Origin: Gaiellasilicea sp963784895
Lineage (GTDB): Bacteria; Actinomycetota; Thermoleophilia; Gaiellales; Gaiellaceae
Assembly (NCBI GenBank): GCA_963784895.1
Contig: CAWATM010000006.1
Span: 124,001-188,000, forward strand
Reading direction: 5' to 3'
DNA length: 64,000 bases
In this document: positions 63,992-64,000 of the stretch, piece after piece
Numbering within the stretch: the first letter of the stretch is position 1
Layout of the letters: each line of letters opens with the position of its first letter
The notes under the pieces: generated by a model
Seen by the model: the letters and a program-made list of their open reading frames with translations, nothing else
The model's database searches: none
Told to the model about the DNA's origin: nothing
Program-made: the position numbers and the translations under genes

Positions 63992-64000
63992 CAGCGGACA

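Overview
The window is very GC-rich bacterial chromosome (codon third positions are almost all G or C), with many GTG and TTG starts, genes packed head to tail with 4-base stop/start overlaps, and almost no intergenic space. The gene set (SufB/C/D with no IscS-type operon, TatA/TatC, an A2-type caa3 cytochrome oxidase, a DUF6458-type small membrane protein, PknB-like kinase, GAF/PAS histidine kinase, dTDP-rhamnose genes, PolX, a Zur-like Fur protein) fits a high-GC actinobacterium, probably a soil or freshwater Thermoleophilia/Gaiellales-type lineage. That placement is an inference from gene content, not a measured phylogeny. No stretch longer than about 250 bases lacks a gene.

Layout. 1-2.4 kb: an M6-type secreted protease running off the left edge and a broken MFS transporter. 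2.4-8.4 kb: BBE-type FAD oxidoreductase, a tiny membrane protein, YceH, a CbbX/SpoVK AAA ATPase, an odd nested inverted-repeat element, then an alpha-dioxygenase/cyclooxygenase-like haem peroxidase coupled to a metallo-beta-lactamase-fold protein. 8.4-17.6 kb (minus): one long suf-type unit in the order SDR, sufC, sufB, three VOC proteins, sufD, a very large secreted hydrolase/esterase fusion, and a fourth VOC protein. 17.6-21.9 kb (plus): tatA, tatC, an amidohydrolase, a TPR membrane protein, a STAS protein and a dihaem cytochrome c. 21.9-22.5 kb: a RAYT transposase bracketed by inverted REP-like hairpins. 22.5-27.6 kb (minus): caa3 oxidase genes coxB-coxA-coxC interleaved with two universal-stress-like genes. 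27.6-30.9 kb: DUF6458 protein, a large multi-sensor histidine kinase and tRNA-Lys(CTT).

30.9-43.4 kb is a surface-polysaccharide and envelope region: WbpA/WbpB/WbpD-like sugar-nucleotide genes, a subtilisin coupled to a SpoIID-domain protein, a PknB-like kinase with an outside TPR domain, the rmlA-C-D-(SRPBCC)-B rhamnose operon and a secreted glycosidase-like protein. 43.5-50.7 kb holds stress and metal genes: Hsp20, Lon (frame-disrupted), a YtxH-like protein, a secreted M23 peptidase, a zur-ZIP zinc operon with a Zur-type box, and a TauE/SafE transporter split into two half genes. 50.7-57.6 kb: trehalose-phosphatase, an MFS exporter divergent from a frame-disrupted HxlR regulator with paired TTGC..GCAA operators, an aromatic amino acid decarboxylase, PolX, a dolichol-phosphate-mannose-synthase-like glycosyltransferase and a WCKPC thioredoxin. 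57.6-60.8 kb: thiL, thiE, thiM and thiD, the last two under a TPP riboswitch. 60.8-64 kb: a frame-disrupted MrfA/YprA-type helicase, a small membrane protein and a pair of DGPF/YCII proteins.

Three otherwise well-conserved genes (lon, hxlR, the helicase) are each broken by exactly one surplus base. Two of them break at the same TGGGGCGC octamer. This may be a sequencing or assembly artefact, so these genes should not be called dead without checking reads.
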